This document shows positions 1 through 9,500 of a stretch of DNA of 64,000 bases, one piece after another (the first letter of the stretch is position 1; each line of letters opens with the position of its first letter). Location of the stretch: assembly GCA_017537175.1 (NCBI GenBank), contig JAFYLH010000006.1, forward strand, positions 1 to 64,000. The letters run 5' to 3'. The position numbers and the translations under genes are program-made. Source of the stretch: Clostridia bacterium. GTDB lineage: Bacteria > Bacillota > Clostridia > Oscillospirales > CAG-272. Under the pieces are notes generated by a model that worked only from the letters and a program-made list of their open reading frames with translations, searched no databases and was not told the origin of the DNA.

Positions 1-2440
1 GAAGACGCTTACATGGTAGCTCTTTGGGAAGAGGCTCCTGTTGCTCCTCCCGTTGACACCGACAAGGACTTCACAATGTACTTCGATCCCGATGGCGGCG
101 AAATGGTTGGTCCTACCGAGTACGGTGTAAACGTTGGCGATTTCTACGCTGACATCTTTGGTGAAACCATTCCTCAGGCAACTCTCGAGGGTTATGTACT
201 CGTTGGTTGGTACCTTGAAAAGTGGAACTTCACACTTACCGATGGCGACGTTACAGGCGGCGGTTACTATGCAGTAGCAGAAGACAGCTACTTCGTAGCA
301 CTTTGGGAAGAAGCTCCCGTAGAGCCCGAACCCACTCCCAAGCCCGATCCTAAGCCTATCCCCGATCCCGACAAGCCCGATGACAAGTCTTGGATCCTCA
401 CCTTCGATCCCGACGGTGGCGAGCTTGACGCAGGCTTTGAATATCACTACTACTTCAATACCGGTGACGAGTATAAGGACATTATGCCCGGTTACCCCAC
501 CGCTACTATGGAAGGTTGGAACCTCGTTGGTTGGTACCTCGAGGCTTGGAACTACACCTTCACCGAAGGCGACTATGAGTCCGGTTACTATGCACTTGCA
601 GAGGACGCTTACATGGTAGCTCTTTGGGAAGAGGCTCCCGTAGCTCCTCCCGTTGACACCGATAAGGACTTCACAATGTACTTCGATCCCGATGGCGGCG
701 AAATGGTTGGTCCTACCGAATACGGTGTAAACGTTGGCGACTTCTATGCTGACATCTTTGGCGAAACCATTCCTCAGGCAACTCTCGAGGGTTATGTACT
801 CGTTGGTTGGTACCTTGAAAAGTGGAACTTCACACTTACCGACGGTGACGTTACCGGCGGCGGCTACTATGCAGTAGCAGAAGACAGCTACTTCGTAGCA
901 CTCTGGGAAGAAGCTCCCGTAGAGCCCGAACCCACTCCCAAGCCTGAACCCACACCTATCCCTGAGCCCAACAAGCCCGACGACAAGTCTTGGATCCTCA
1001 CCTTCGATCCCGATGGCGGTATCCTTGATGAAGGCTTTGAATATCACTACTACTTCAATACAGGCGATGAGTATAAGGACATTATGCCCGGTTACCCCAC
1101 CGCTACTATGGAAGGTTGGAACCTCGTTGGTTGGTACCTCGAGGCTTGGAACTACACCTTCACCGAAGGCGACTATGAGTCCGGCTACTATGCACTTGCA
1201 GAAGATGCATACATGATCGCTCTTTGGGAAGAAGCTCCCGTAGCTCCTCCCGTTGACAACACCAAGGACTTCACAATGTATTTCGATCCCGATGGCGGTG
1301 AGATGGTTGGTCCTACCGAGTACGGTGTAAACGTTGGCGACTTCTACGCTGACATCTTTGGTGAAACCATTCCTCAGGCAACTCTCGAGGGTTATGTACT
1401 CGTTGGTTGGTACCTTGAAAAGTGGAACTTCACACTTACCGACGGTGACGTTACCGGCGGCGGCTACTATGCAGTTGCTGAAGACAGCTACTTCGTAGCA
1501 CTTTGGGAAGAGGCTCCCGAGGCTCCCGTAGATCCCGATCCTACTCCCGATCCCGATCCTACTCCTATTCCTGATCCCGACAAGCCCGCAGATAAGTCTT
1601 GGGTTCTCACATTCGATCCCGACGGCGGCGTTCTTGACGCAGGTTTTGAGTATCACTACTACTTCAACACCGGTGACGAGTATAAGGACATTATGCCCGG
1701 TTACCCCACCGCTACTCTCGAAGGCTACAACCTCGTTGGTTGGTACCTCGAAGCTTGGAACTACACCTTTACAGTAGGTGACTATGAGTCCGGTTACTAT
1801 GCACTTGCAGAAGATGCATACATGGTAGCACTTTGGGAAGAAGCTCCCGTAGTTCCCGATGAACCCACTCCCGATCCTTCCGAGAAGGAATTCACAATGT
1901 ACTTCGATCCCGACGGCGGCGAAATGGCTGAAGGCTGGGCAACCGAGTACGGTGTAAACGTTGGCGACTTCTACGCTGACATCTTTGGTGAAACCATTCC
2001 TCAGGCAACCCTCGAAGGCTACAAGCTCGTTGGTTGGTACCTTGAGAAGTACAACTTCACACTTACCGACGGTGACGTTAACGGCGGCGGCTACTATGCA
2101 GTTGCTGAAGACAGCTACTTCGTAGCACTTTGGGAAGAGGCTCCCGTAGATCCTACACCCGATCCCGAACCCGAACCCGATCCCGAACCCACCAAGGCTT
2201 GGACAATGACATTCGATCCCGATGGCGGTGTTATGGACGAAGGCTTCGAGACCGTATACGCTATCGATACCGGTGATAACTATAAGGACATCATGCCCGG
2301 TTATCCCACCGCTACTCTTGAAGGTTACATCCTCTCCGGTTGGTACCTCGAGAAGTACAACTTCACATTCACCGTAGGTGACTATGAGTCCGGTTACTAT
2401 GCAATCGCTGAGGACTGCGTACTCGTAGCTCTCTGGGAAG
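1..2440 (+). repeat. Coding tandem repeat, 600-bp higher-order unit
   Basis: The sequence GAAGACGCTTACATGGTAGC at position 1 returns, with few changes, at 601, 1201, 1810 and 2410. The period is 600 bp (609 once), i.e. 200 residues made of one A module and one B module. The first copies are nearly identical even at synonymous positions, which points to recent duplication or gene conversion; later copies are more diverged. Such arrays are easily collapsed in assembly, so the true copy number may differ. Confidence 0.9.
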
Positions 2441-3285
2441 AAGATCCCAACTACGTTCCTCCCGTGGATCCCGATCCTACACCTGATCCCGAACCTGATC
2501 CTGATCCTGAAACAGGCGTAACAGTAACTGCTAAGGGTACAGTTATCACTATCACAGGTCTTGTTGGTGAAGGCTTCGTTGATGCTTGGATCTCCGCTGG
2601 TGAAAAGACCTCTTATGCAGAGGTTAAGGCTGACTACATCTTCCGTGCAAAGGCCGGTTCTAACAGAATCGACGAAAACGGCGTATTCTCCTACGATGTA
2701 AACGTTACCGGCACATACACAGTTCTCGTAAGATTCTCCGACGAAACAGTTATCGAGTACGTTGTAACCTCCGTTGCAGCTTCCGTTAACAAGAACGTTA
2801 TCACCGTTGACGCTATCGACGCTGATCTCGTTAAGGATATCTTCGTTGCTTCCGGCGACGTTTCCGAGTACAAAGACGTTAAGGCTAATATGGTTTACCA
2901 CCTCTACTCCACATCTGCAAAGATCGTAGACGGCAAGTGGACCTACAGACCTGCAGCAGACGGTATCTACACCGTATACATCAGACTTAACGACGGTACC
3001 GTTGTACGTGAAGTTGTTAACTGCGACCTCGGTCTTAAGGTTGAGATCGAAGCTGTTGGTAACACAGTATCCTTCACAGGTCTTACTGATTTCTACGTAC
3101 TCCGTTACGCTAAGGGCGAGTATGAGACCTCCGGTCAGATCAAGAGAGCTCCCGACTGTGTAAACATCAAGCCTGCACAGACTGTTGATGGCACATGGAC
3201 CGGCGAACTTGCTGACGGTACATACACATTCGTTCTTCAGACTACAGGCGGTGACTACGCTTACTACACCGTAACTGTTGGCTAA
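1..3285 (+). CDS. Giant extracellular repeat protein, 5' end outside window
   Basis: The frame is open from base 1, so the N-terminus lies upstream; 1094 residues are visible up to TAA at 3283. The visible part has two regions. Residues 1 to about 830 are alternating ~100-residue modules of the Listeria-Bacteroides (InlB B-repeat/Flg_new) type, with core motifs FDPDGG, GYxLVGWYLE and FVALWEEAP, separated by Pro/Glu/Asp-rich linkers. Residues about 840-1094 are three ~85-residue modules (motif GxxxTxxxxKA, then YTVxIRxxDGT) that recur in the gene at 61680. Codon use is strongly biased, as in nifJ, suggesting high expression. A surface adhesin or cell-wall protein is likely from the family; no anchor or catalytic domain is visible. 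The function is unproven. Confidence 0.85.
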   Translation, partial: EDAYMVALWEEAPVAPPVDTDKDFTMYFDPDGGEMVGPTEYGVNVGDFYADIFGETIPQATLEGYVLVGWYLEKWNFTLTDGDVTGGGYYAVAEDSYFVALWEEAPVEPEPTPKPDPKPIPDPDKPDDKSWILTFDPDGGELDAGFEYHYYFNTGDEYKDIMPGYPTATMEGWNLVGWYLEAWNYTFTEGDYESGYYALAEDAYMVALWEEAPVAPPVDTDKDFTMYFDPDGGEMVGPTEYGVNVGDFYADIFGETIPQATLEGYVLVGWYLEKWNFTLTDGDVTGGGYYAVAEDSYFVALWEEAPVEPEPTPKPEPTPIPEPNKPDDKSWILTFDPDGGILDEGFEYHYYFNTGDEYKDIMPGYPTATMEGWNLVGWYLEAWNYTFTEGDYESGYYALAEDAYMIALWEEAPVAPPVDNTKDFTMYFDPDGGEMVGPTEYGVNVGDFYADIFGETIPQATLEGYVLVGWYLEKWNFTLTDGDVTGGGYYAVAEDSYFVALWEEAPEAPVDPDPTPDPDPTPIPDPDKPADKSWVLTFDPDGGVLDAGFEYHYYFNTGDEYKDIMPGYPTATLEGYNLVGWYLEAWNYTFTVGDYESGYYALAEDAYMVALWEEAPVVPDEPTPDPSEKEFTMYFDPDGGEMAEGWATEYGVNVGDFYADIFGETIPQATLEGYKLVGWYLEKYNFTLTDGDVNGGGYYAVAEDSYFVALWEEAPVDPTPDPEPEPDPEPTKAWTMTFDPDGGVMDEGFETVYAIDTGDNYKDIMPGYPTATLEGYILSGWYLEKYNFTFTVGDYESGYYAIAEDCVLVALWEEDPNYVPPVDPDPTPDPEPDPDPETGVTVTAKGTVITITGLVGEGFVDAWISAGEKTSYAEVKADYIFRAKAGSNRIDENGVFSYDVNVTGTYTVLVRFSDETVIEYVVTSVAASVNKNVITVDAIDADLVKDIFVASGDVSEYKDVKANMVYHLYSTSAKIVDGKWTYRPAADGIYTVYIRLNDGTVVREVVNCDLGLKVEIEAVGNTVSFTGLTDFYVLRYAKGEYETSGQIKRAPDCVNIKPAQTVDGTWTGELADGTYTFVLQTTGGDYAYYTVTVG

Positions 3286-3301
3286 TACAAAGCAATAATT
3301 T

Positions 3302-3336
3302 GAGCCCATCGGGAAACCGATGGGCTCATTAATTTT
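3302..3336 (+). terminator. Rho-independent terminator
   Basis: An 11-bp perfect stem (3302-3312 with 3317-3327), GAAA loop and a T-rich tail, 16 bases after the stop of the repeat protein. Confidence 0.9.
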
Positions 3337-3346
3337 GCTAAAACAG

Positions 3347-3374
3347 TTGACATTAAATTTCATTATGATATAAT
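3347..3374 (+). promoter_or_regulatory. SigA-type promoter
   Basis: TTGACA at 3347-3352, 16-bp spacer, TATAAT at 3369-3374, about 40 bases before the start of the oxidoreductase gene. Confidence 0.75.
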
Positions 3375-3416
3375 AACCTTAATTGTAAAAATGTTTTTTA
3401 CGAAAGGTTTATTATT

Positions 3417-4469
3417 ATGGAAAAGAAGAATTTAGTTGTTGTCGGTTATGGCGGAATGGGCGGCGGTTATCATGTTGCCAAGGCTATTGAAAAGGGTGTT
3501 GTAAACCTGCTTGGTATTTATGATATCGATCCCGCAAAGGCTGAGCTTGCACGCTCAAGGGGTATATTTGCATATGATACTCTTGAGGATGTTTTAGCTG
3601 ACGACAGAGTTGATATAATTACCGTTGCTATCCCCAACGATGACCACCTGGGCACCGTTGTAAAGGCACTTAACGCCGGAAAGCATGTTATCTGCGAAAA
3701 GCCTGTTGCTATGTCAAGCGACGAGTTTGCTCAGATGGTAGAAGCAGCAGAAAATAACAACTGCGTGTTCTCAGTTCATCAGAACAGACGCTGGGATGTT
3801 GACTATCTTGCAATGAAGCAGATCTACGAGTCGGGCGAGATCGGTAAGATCTTTAACTACGAGTCCCGTATCCACGGCTCCAGAGGTATTCCCAGCGACT
3901 GGAGAGGCGAAAAGGAGCATGGCGGCGGTATGCTGCTTGACTGGGGTGTACATCTTATCGACCAGGCGCTTCAGCTCTTTAAGCAGAAGATAGTGGGTAT
4001 CTACTGCAAGTTCATCCATACCACCAATTTCGAGGTAGACGACGGCTACAAGCTCTATATCTATTTTGAGGACGGAGCACAGGCTTATATCGAAACAGGC
4101 ACCTTTAACTTTATCGCTCTTCCCAGAATGTATATGCAGGGTGACAAGGGTACCACTCTTATCACCGACTGGAGAGAGAAGGCTAAGGTTACCGTTTGCA
4201 AGCATTGGCACGAAAGTGATGTTGTTCCCGTGCAGACAGGCGCAGGTCTTACCAAGACCATGGCACCCCGCGATTCCATCACTGTTGACGAATATGAGAT
4301 AGAGAGACCCGCATCAGATGTATACGACTACTACCGCAACTTCTGTGATGTGATCGACGGCAAGGCAGAGCTTATTGTTAAGCACGATGAGGTTATGCGT
4401 GTTATGAAGGTTATGGAAGCGGCATTTAAGTCTGACGAGCTTGGCCAGGTCGTACCTTTTGAGGAGTAA
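3417..4469 (+). CDS. Gfo/Idh/MocA family NAD(P)-dependent oxidoreductase
   Basis: 350 residues, the usual family length. The N-terminal Rossmann fold has VVGYGGMGGGYH (residues 7-18), followed by an EKPVAMS motif near residue 96 (family EKP, whose Lys is catalytic). The C-terminal alpha/beta domain contains GGGMLLDWGVHLID, the usual substrate-side His region. Family members oxidise or reduce sugars, inositols or their derivatives with NAD(P); the substrate cannot be read from sequence. The start has a GAAAGG ribosome site and a near-consensus promoter upstream. The cysteine synthase follows one base after the stop, so the two are probably co-transcribed. A second, only distantly similar family member lies at 13628 on the minus strand. 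Confidence 0.9.
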   Translation: MEKKNLVVVGYGGMGGGYHVAKAIEKGVVNLLGIYDIDPAKAELARSRGIFAYDTLEDVLADDRVDIITVAIPNDDHLGTVVKALNAGKHVICEKPVAMSSDEFAQMVEAAENNNCVFSVHQNRRWDVDYLAMKQIYESGEIGKIFNYESRIHGSRGIPSDWRGEKEHGGGMLLDWGVHLIDQALQLFKQKIVGIYCKFIHTTNFEVDDGYKLYIYFEDGAQAYIETGTFNFIALPRMYMQGDKGTTLITDWREKAKVTVCKHWHESDVVPVQTGAGLTKTMAPRDSITVDEYEIERPASDVYDYYRNFCDVIDGKAELIVKHDEVMRVMKVMEAAFKSDELGQVVPFEE

Positions 4470-4470
4470 T

Positions 4471-5403
4471 ATGATATACAACAATGTTCTGGAGGCATTG
4501 GGTCATACCCCTGTCATCAGACTAAACCATATGGCAGAGCCTGATTCTGCTCAAATTCTTGTAAAATACGAGGGCCTTAATGTGGGCGGCTCTATAAAGA
4601 CCCGAACCGCCTATAATATGATACTTGATGCTCTTGAGCGCGGTGTTATAAACAAGGATACCGTAATAGTTGAGCCTACCAGCGGAAACCAGGGCATCGG
4701 TCTTGCACTTGTGGGCGCGGTAATGGGCTTTAAGACTATTATCATTATGCCCGACTCGGTAAGCGAGGAGAGAAGAAAGCTGGTCCGCCATTACGGAGCA
4801 GAGGTCATTCTTATCCACGATGCGGGAGATATAGGTGCATGTATCGAGGAATGTCTTAATACAGCCCTGCGTATGGAAAAGGAAGATCCCCGCGTATTTG
4901 TTCCCCAGCAGTTTACCAACCCCGCAAATCCGATGGTACATAAGCACCATACAGGTCTTGAGCTGCTTGAGCAGGTGGCAGGCCCTATCCACGGCTTCTG
5001 CTCGGGTATAGGAACAGGCGGCACCATAAGCGGTATCGGCGAGACCTTAAAGGCACTTAACCCGGATATCGAGATATGGGCGGTAGAGCCGGAGAACGCC
5101 GCAATTCTTGCAGGCGGTACTATAGGCACACATATACAGATGGGTATAGGCGACGGACTTATCCCCGAGAACCTTAACTGTAATATATATGATGAAATAT
5201 ATATAGTCACCGACGAGGAGGCGTTAAAGACCGCAAAGGATCTTGCCCGCCTTGAAGGAATTATGTGCGGTATCAGTAGCGGTACAAATGTAGCGGCGGC
5301 AATAAAGCTTGCAAAGAAGCTGGGTCCCGGAAAGACGGTAGTAACCATCCTACCCGACACAGCCGAAAGATATTTCAGCACACCTTTATTTGAGAATGAG
5401 TAA
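4471..5403 (+). CDS. cysK: Cysteine synthase (O-acetylserine sulfhydrylase)
   Basis: 310 residues. PLP-dependent fold II enzyme making cysteine from O-acetylserine and sulfide. The PLP lysine is K43 in GGSIKTRTA; PTSGNQGIG binds the substrate carboxylate; GIGTGGTISG cradles the PLP phosphate; the C-terminal ISSGTN and LPDTAERYFST motifs are typical of CysK. SIKTRTA and TSGNQ mark the clostridial branch rather than the SVKDR/TSGNT form. I chose ATG 4471 because GAGGAG (4461-4466), inside the end of the preceding gene, is ideally placed; an in-frame ATG at 4441 would add ten unrelated residues. Probably co-transcribed with the upstream oxidoreductase, though the functional link is unclear. Confidence 0.92.
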   Translation: MIYNNVLEALGHTPVIRLNHMAEPDSAQILVKYEGLNVGGSIKTRTAYNMILDALERGVINKDTVIVEPTSGNQGIGLALVGAVMGFKTIIIMPDSVSEERRKLVRHYGAEVILIHDAGDIGACIEECLNTALRMEKEDPRVFVPQQFTNPANPMVHKHHTGLELLEQVAGPIHGFCSGIGTGGTISGIGETLKALNPDIEIWAVEPENAAILAGGTIGTHIQMGIGDGLIPENLNCNIYDEIYIVTDEEALKTAKDLARLEGIMCGISSGTNVAAAIKLAKKLGPGKTVVTILPDTAERYFSTPLFENE

Positions 5404-5404
5404 A

Positions 5405-5458
5405 AGGCTTTTGCGTAAGCAAAAGCCTCAGCGTGTCGATAAACCTATCGACACGCTG
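5405..5458 (+). terminator. Two abutting hairpins after cysK
   Basis: The first hairpin pairs 5405-5414 with 5419-5428 (10 bp, GTAA loop). The second pairs 5429-5440 with 5447-5458 (12 bp, perfect). Neither has a good T-run, so termination is less certain than for other hairpins here. The second ends one base before the structured element at 5460. Confidence 0.5.
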
Positions 5459-5459
5459 G

Positions 5460-5702
5460 CAGACTTTGAAAAAGGAAGTGTCGGTTTTCGTCAAGCCGAC
5501 TCGTCGGCGTACTAAGTACGGTAGAGACGGCTTGGCGGAAAAGTGTGAAAAAGTGGTGTGTACTCGATGTATACACCACTTTTGAATACTTATCAGACTA
5601 TATTGGGAGATATAGTCATTATATAACAATTGTTCGTTAGACGGTGTGATGATCTGAAAAAATATTTTTTCAACACGGCCGACCGACTTTTTCGACAGTC
5701 TG
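5460..5702 (+). ncRNA. Candidate structured RNA / small element, copy A
   Basis: This 243-nt intergenic block matches 52731-52969 in layout and in its unpaired segments. The ends pair: CAGACT (5460-5465) with AGTCTG (5697-5702), extended inward by GAAAAAG with CTTTTTC. Helix 2 is 5489-5498 with 5528-5537, capped by 5508-5512 with 5516-5520. Helix 3 is 5550-5562 with 5570-5582 around a CTCGATG loop. GAAAAGTGTGAAA, TTGAATAC and CGACCGACTTTTT are shared with copy B, while the helices differ by compensatory changes. No protein is encoded. It could be a trans-acting RNA, a 3'-UTR structure or a non-autonomous mobile element; the strand is assigned from the hairpin that follows it. Confidence 0.5.
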
Positions 5703-5730
5703 AAGCCTTCAGCTTTTGCTGAAGGCTTTT
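5703..5730. terminator. Bidirectional hairpin terminator
   Basis: An 11-bp perfect stem (5703-5713 with 5718-5728), TTTT loop, T-rich on the plus side. It directly follows copy A of the structured element and also contains the stop codon and last codons of the minus-strand gene that ends at 5709. Confidence 0.75.
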
Positions 5731-6395
5731 AAGATTTTATGGGTTATAAACATTATTGCAAATCCAACAGCTGCATTCATCACGGGTCTTACAAAGTACA
5801 AAAGAGCCGCAAAAACATCTGTGGCAGTAAGTGCCATGCTTCCGTATTCTGCCTTTATATCCATAAGCGAAAGCACCATATACCATATCTCCTCGGCAAA
5901 ACCGATGGCAAGGGGGAAGGCGCAGGCGATAAGTATGAGACGCAAGGTCTTGCGCTTTCTTTCCTTTGCACCTCTTGAAAAGAGAAGGAGAAGTATTACT
6001 ATGGCAAGATCTATTAAAAACGAGGTAACGGCACTTAAAATATATGACAAGATATCCTCGGGCATTGTGGTGTAGGTTGCCTTGTATATAATGAGCTCGC
6101 ACACTCTTGTGAGTATAAACGACACAACAGCCACACAGGTAAAGGGAAGAGTGCCCTTTTGATAGCTGTGATAAGCCGAGACAAGCACACCAAAACGGAT
6201 ATAGATGATCAGAAGTGCAATTATGGGCAGTATCACCGCAAGGGCAGAGCTAATACTCTCTTTCATTATATCGCCGCTGATATAGGCATTATAAACCGAC
6301 AAAAGAGTAAATGTGATATGCAGGAAAACCAGAGCTGTGCTCCAGATAAGCAGAGTCAAGGCTTTAAAACGGGGGTTGTTTGATATGATATCCAT
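5709..6395 (-). CDS. Integral membrane protein of unknown function
   Basis: 228 residues, largely hydrophobic, with about six predicted membrane spans (roughly residues 12-32, 50-72, 84-104, 120-142, 152-175, 198-220) separated by short charged loops such as RGAKERKRKT. I do not recognise the family and see no catalytic or binding motif. The start ATG (6393-6395) has an AAGGA ribosome site. The last codons and the stop are part of the hairpin at 5703-5730, so its terminator overlaps its own 3' end. It is divergent from nifJ and shares the 180-bp intergenic region with it. Confidence 0.8.
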   Translation of the reverse strand: MDIISNNPRFKALTLLIWSTALVFLHITFTLLSVYNAYISGDIMKESISSALAVILPIIALLIIYIRFGVLVSAYHSYQKGTLPFTCVAVVSFILTRVCELIIYKATYTTMPEDILSYILSAVTSFLIDLAIVILLLLFSRGAKERKRKTLRLILIACAFPLAIGFAEEIWYMVLSLMDIKAEYGSMALTATDVFAALLYFVRPVMNAAVGFAIMFITHKILKAFSKS

Positions 6396-6497
6396 AAAAA
6401 CATCCTTATTTTTGTTTGATAACAGTATAATAACATATTTATATTAAGAATATGTAAACATTGAACGATTTTTGGCAGATTTGTTTACAATTACCCA

Positions 6498-6526
6498 TTT
6501 ACAAAGAGAATATTTGGTGATATAAT
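6498..6526 (+). promoter_or_regulatory. Promoter of nifJ
   Basis: TTTACA at 6498-6503, 17-bp spacer, TATAAT at 6521-6526. A strong TAGGAGG ribosome site follows at 6562-6569. Confidence 0.7.
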
Positions 6527-6575
6527 GAAAGATGGTATTCAATTTATATTAACATAAATTTTAGGAGGCATAAAC

Positions 6576-9500
6576 ATGGCAAGAAAAATGATTTCCATGG
6601 ACGGTAATACCGCTGCCGCTCACGTAAGCTACGCGTTTACTGAGGTTGCAAGTATTTACCCTATCACTCCGTCCAGCGTTATGGCGGAGCTGACCGATTC
6701 TTGGTCCGCTACAGGTCTCAAGAATATCTTCGGTGATGAAGTTAAGGTTATGGAGATGCAGTCCGAGGCAGGTGCGGCAGGTACCGTACACGGCTCTCTG
6801 GCAGCAGGTGCTCTGACCACCACCTTCACCGCTTCTCAGGGTCTTCTCCTGATGATCCCCAATATGTACAAGATCGCAGGTGAGCTTCTCCCCTGTGTTA
6901 TCCACGTTTCCGCTCGTTGTGTAGCATCCCACGCACTCAACATCTTCGGTGACCACTCCGACGTTTACGCTTGCCGTCAGACAGGTTTTGCTATGACAGC
7001 TTGCTCTAACCCTCAGGAGGTTATGGACATCGGTGCTGTAGCTCACCTTGCTACCATCAAGGGTCGTGTGCCCGTACTCAACTTCTTTGACGGATTCCGT
7101 ACCTCCCACGAGATCCAGAAGATCGAGGCTTGGGACTACGATGACCTTGCAGAGATGGTTGACAAGGATGCGATCGCTGCATTCCGTAAGAGATCTCTCA
7201 ACCCCGAGCATCCTGTTCTTCGCGGCTCCGCAGAGAACGGCGATATCTTCTTCCAGCACAGAGAGGCTTGTAACAAGTTCTATGATGAGTTCCCCGCAAT
7301 CGTTGAGGAATACATGGACAAGGTTAATGCTAAGATCGGTACCGATTACAAGCTCTTTAACTACTACGGTGCAGCTGACGCAGAGAAGGTTATCGTTGCT
7401 ATGGGCTCTATCTGCGACGTTGCAGAAGAGGTTATCGACTATATGCTTGCAAAGGGCGAAAAGGTTGGTCTTATCAAGGTAAGACTTTACAGACCCTTTG
7501 TTGCTAAGAAGCTCGTAGAAGCTATCCCCGCTACCTGTAAGAAGATCGCGGTTCTTGACAGAACCAAGGAGCCCGGCTCTCTCGGTGAGCCCCTTTACCT
7601 CGATGTTGTAACAGCTCTCGCTACCGAGGGTGTTTGCGGTATCAAGGTCGTTGGCGGCCGTTACGGTCTCGGCTCCAAGGATACTCCTCCCTCCAGCATC
7701 TTCGCAGTATACGAAAATCTTGACGCAGATGCTCCCAAGAACAACTTTACAATCGGTATCGTAGACGATGTTACAGGTCTTTCTCTTGATGAGCACGACT
7801 GTCCCGATACAGCTAATGCAAGCACAATCAGCTGCAAGTTCTGGGGTCTCGGCGGTGACGGTACCGTTGGTGCTAACAAGAACTCCATCAAGATCATCGG
7901 TGACAAGACCGACAAGTATGCTCAGGCTTACTTCCAGTATGACTCCAAGAAGACCGGTGGTGTTACCATTTCTCACCTTCGTTTCGGTGACAACCCCATC
8001 AAGTCTCCTTACTATATCACCAAGGCTAACTTCGTAGCATGTCACAACCCCTCCTACATGGTTAAGGGCTATGACATCGTTCAGGACGTTAAGCCCGGCG
8101 GTACATTCCTTCTTAACTGCCAGTGGACACCCGAGGAGGTTGAGGCTAACCTTCCCGCAAAGGCTAAGAAGTATATCGCTGAGAACGACATTCAGTTCTA
8201 TATCGTAAACGCAATCGACAAGGCTCGTGAGATCGGTATGGGTAAGAGAACCAACACCATTCTCCAGTCTGCATTCTTCGTACTTGCTAAGATCCTTCCC
8301 ATCGACAAGGCTATCGAGTACATGAAGGCTTATGCTAAGAAGTCTTACCTCAAGAAGGGTGAGGCAGTTGTTGAAATGAACTACAAGGCAATCGATGCAG
8401 GTGCAGAGGCACTTGTAAAGGTTGAGGTTCCCGCTTCCTGGAAGGATGCTTGTGACTGTGCTTCTGAGGCTGCAGTTGAAGGCGACCGTGAAGAGCTGGT
8501 TCGTTTCGTAAAGGAAGTTGTTCTTCCCGTAAACAAGATGGGCGGCGACAAGCTCCCCGTTTCCAAGTTCGTAGAGTATGCTGACGGTACATTCCCTCAG
8601 GGCTCCTCTGCTTACGAGAAGCGCGGTGTTGCAGTTGACGTTCCCGTATGGTATGCAGAGAACTGTATCCAGTGTAACAGCTGTGCATTTGTATGTCCTC
8701 ACGCAACCATCAGACCCTTTGCAATGAATGCTGACGAGGTAGCTAATGCTCCCGCAGTTACCAAGTATACAGAAAAGCCTGTTATCAAGACAGACTACAA
8801 GTTCACAATGGCTATCAGTCCCCTTGACTGTATGGGCTGTACTCTTTGTGTTAAGGCTTGTCCCGTTAACGCTAAGGGCGAAAAGGACGGCACAGGCAAG
8901 AAGGCTCTCGAGATGGTTCCTCAGGCAACTCAGCTTGAGCAGCAGGCAGCATTTGACTACTGCGTAGCAAACGTTTCCGAGAAGTCCGAGCTTATCAACG
9001 CTACCATTAAGGGCAGCCAGTTCAAGCAGCCCCTGCTTGAGTTCTCAGGCTCCTGCGCAGGCTGTGCTGAAACCTCTTATGCAAGACTTATCACACAGCT
9101 CTTCGGTGAAAGAATGTACATCTCCAATGCGACCGGTTGTTCCTCCATCTGGGGTGGCTCCGCTCCCGCTACACCTTACACCGTTAACCGCGAGACCAAG
9201 AAGGGTCCCGCATGGGCTAACTCCCTCTTCGAGGACAATGCTGAGCACGGTCTCGGTATCCACCTGGGTCAGAAGACCATCCGTAACAGACTTATCGCTA
9301 AGGTAGCTGATATGGCAGCTTCCGATAAGGCTTCCGATGAGTTCAAGGCTGCAGCTGATGCATTTATGGCAACCAAGGAAGACGGCGCTGCAAACGATGC
9401 TGCTACCAAGGCTCTTATCGTTGAGCTCGAGAAGGCTGCAGAGGCAGGCTGTCCTGTAGCTCCCGAGGTTCTTGCAGAAAAGGATTACCTCGCTAAGAAG

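Noticed and set aside
1..2440. Regular repeats that might suggest a CRISPR array
   Set aside because: The period is 600 bp, the frame is open throughout and the unit encodes known extracellular modules.
5405..5458. The two hairpins before copy A as part of the structured element
   Set aside because: Copy B has no counterpart upstream of CAGACT; the shared region begins at 5460.
7598..7612. CTCGATGTTGTA inside nifJ, matching the loop of the structured element
   Set aside because: It is ordinary coding sequence (Leu-Asp-Val-Val) with no surrounding helices of the element.
6561..8702. A 713-codon open frame antisense to nifJ
   Set aside because: It mirrors the strongly biased codons of nifJ, has no ribosome site or recognisable domain, and lies wholly inside a certain gene.
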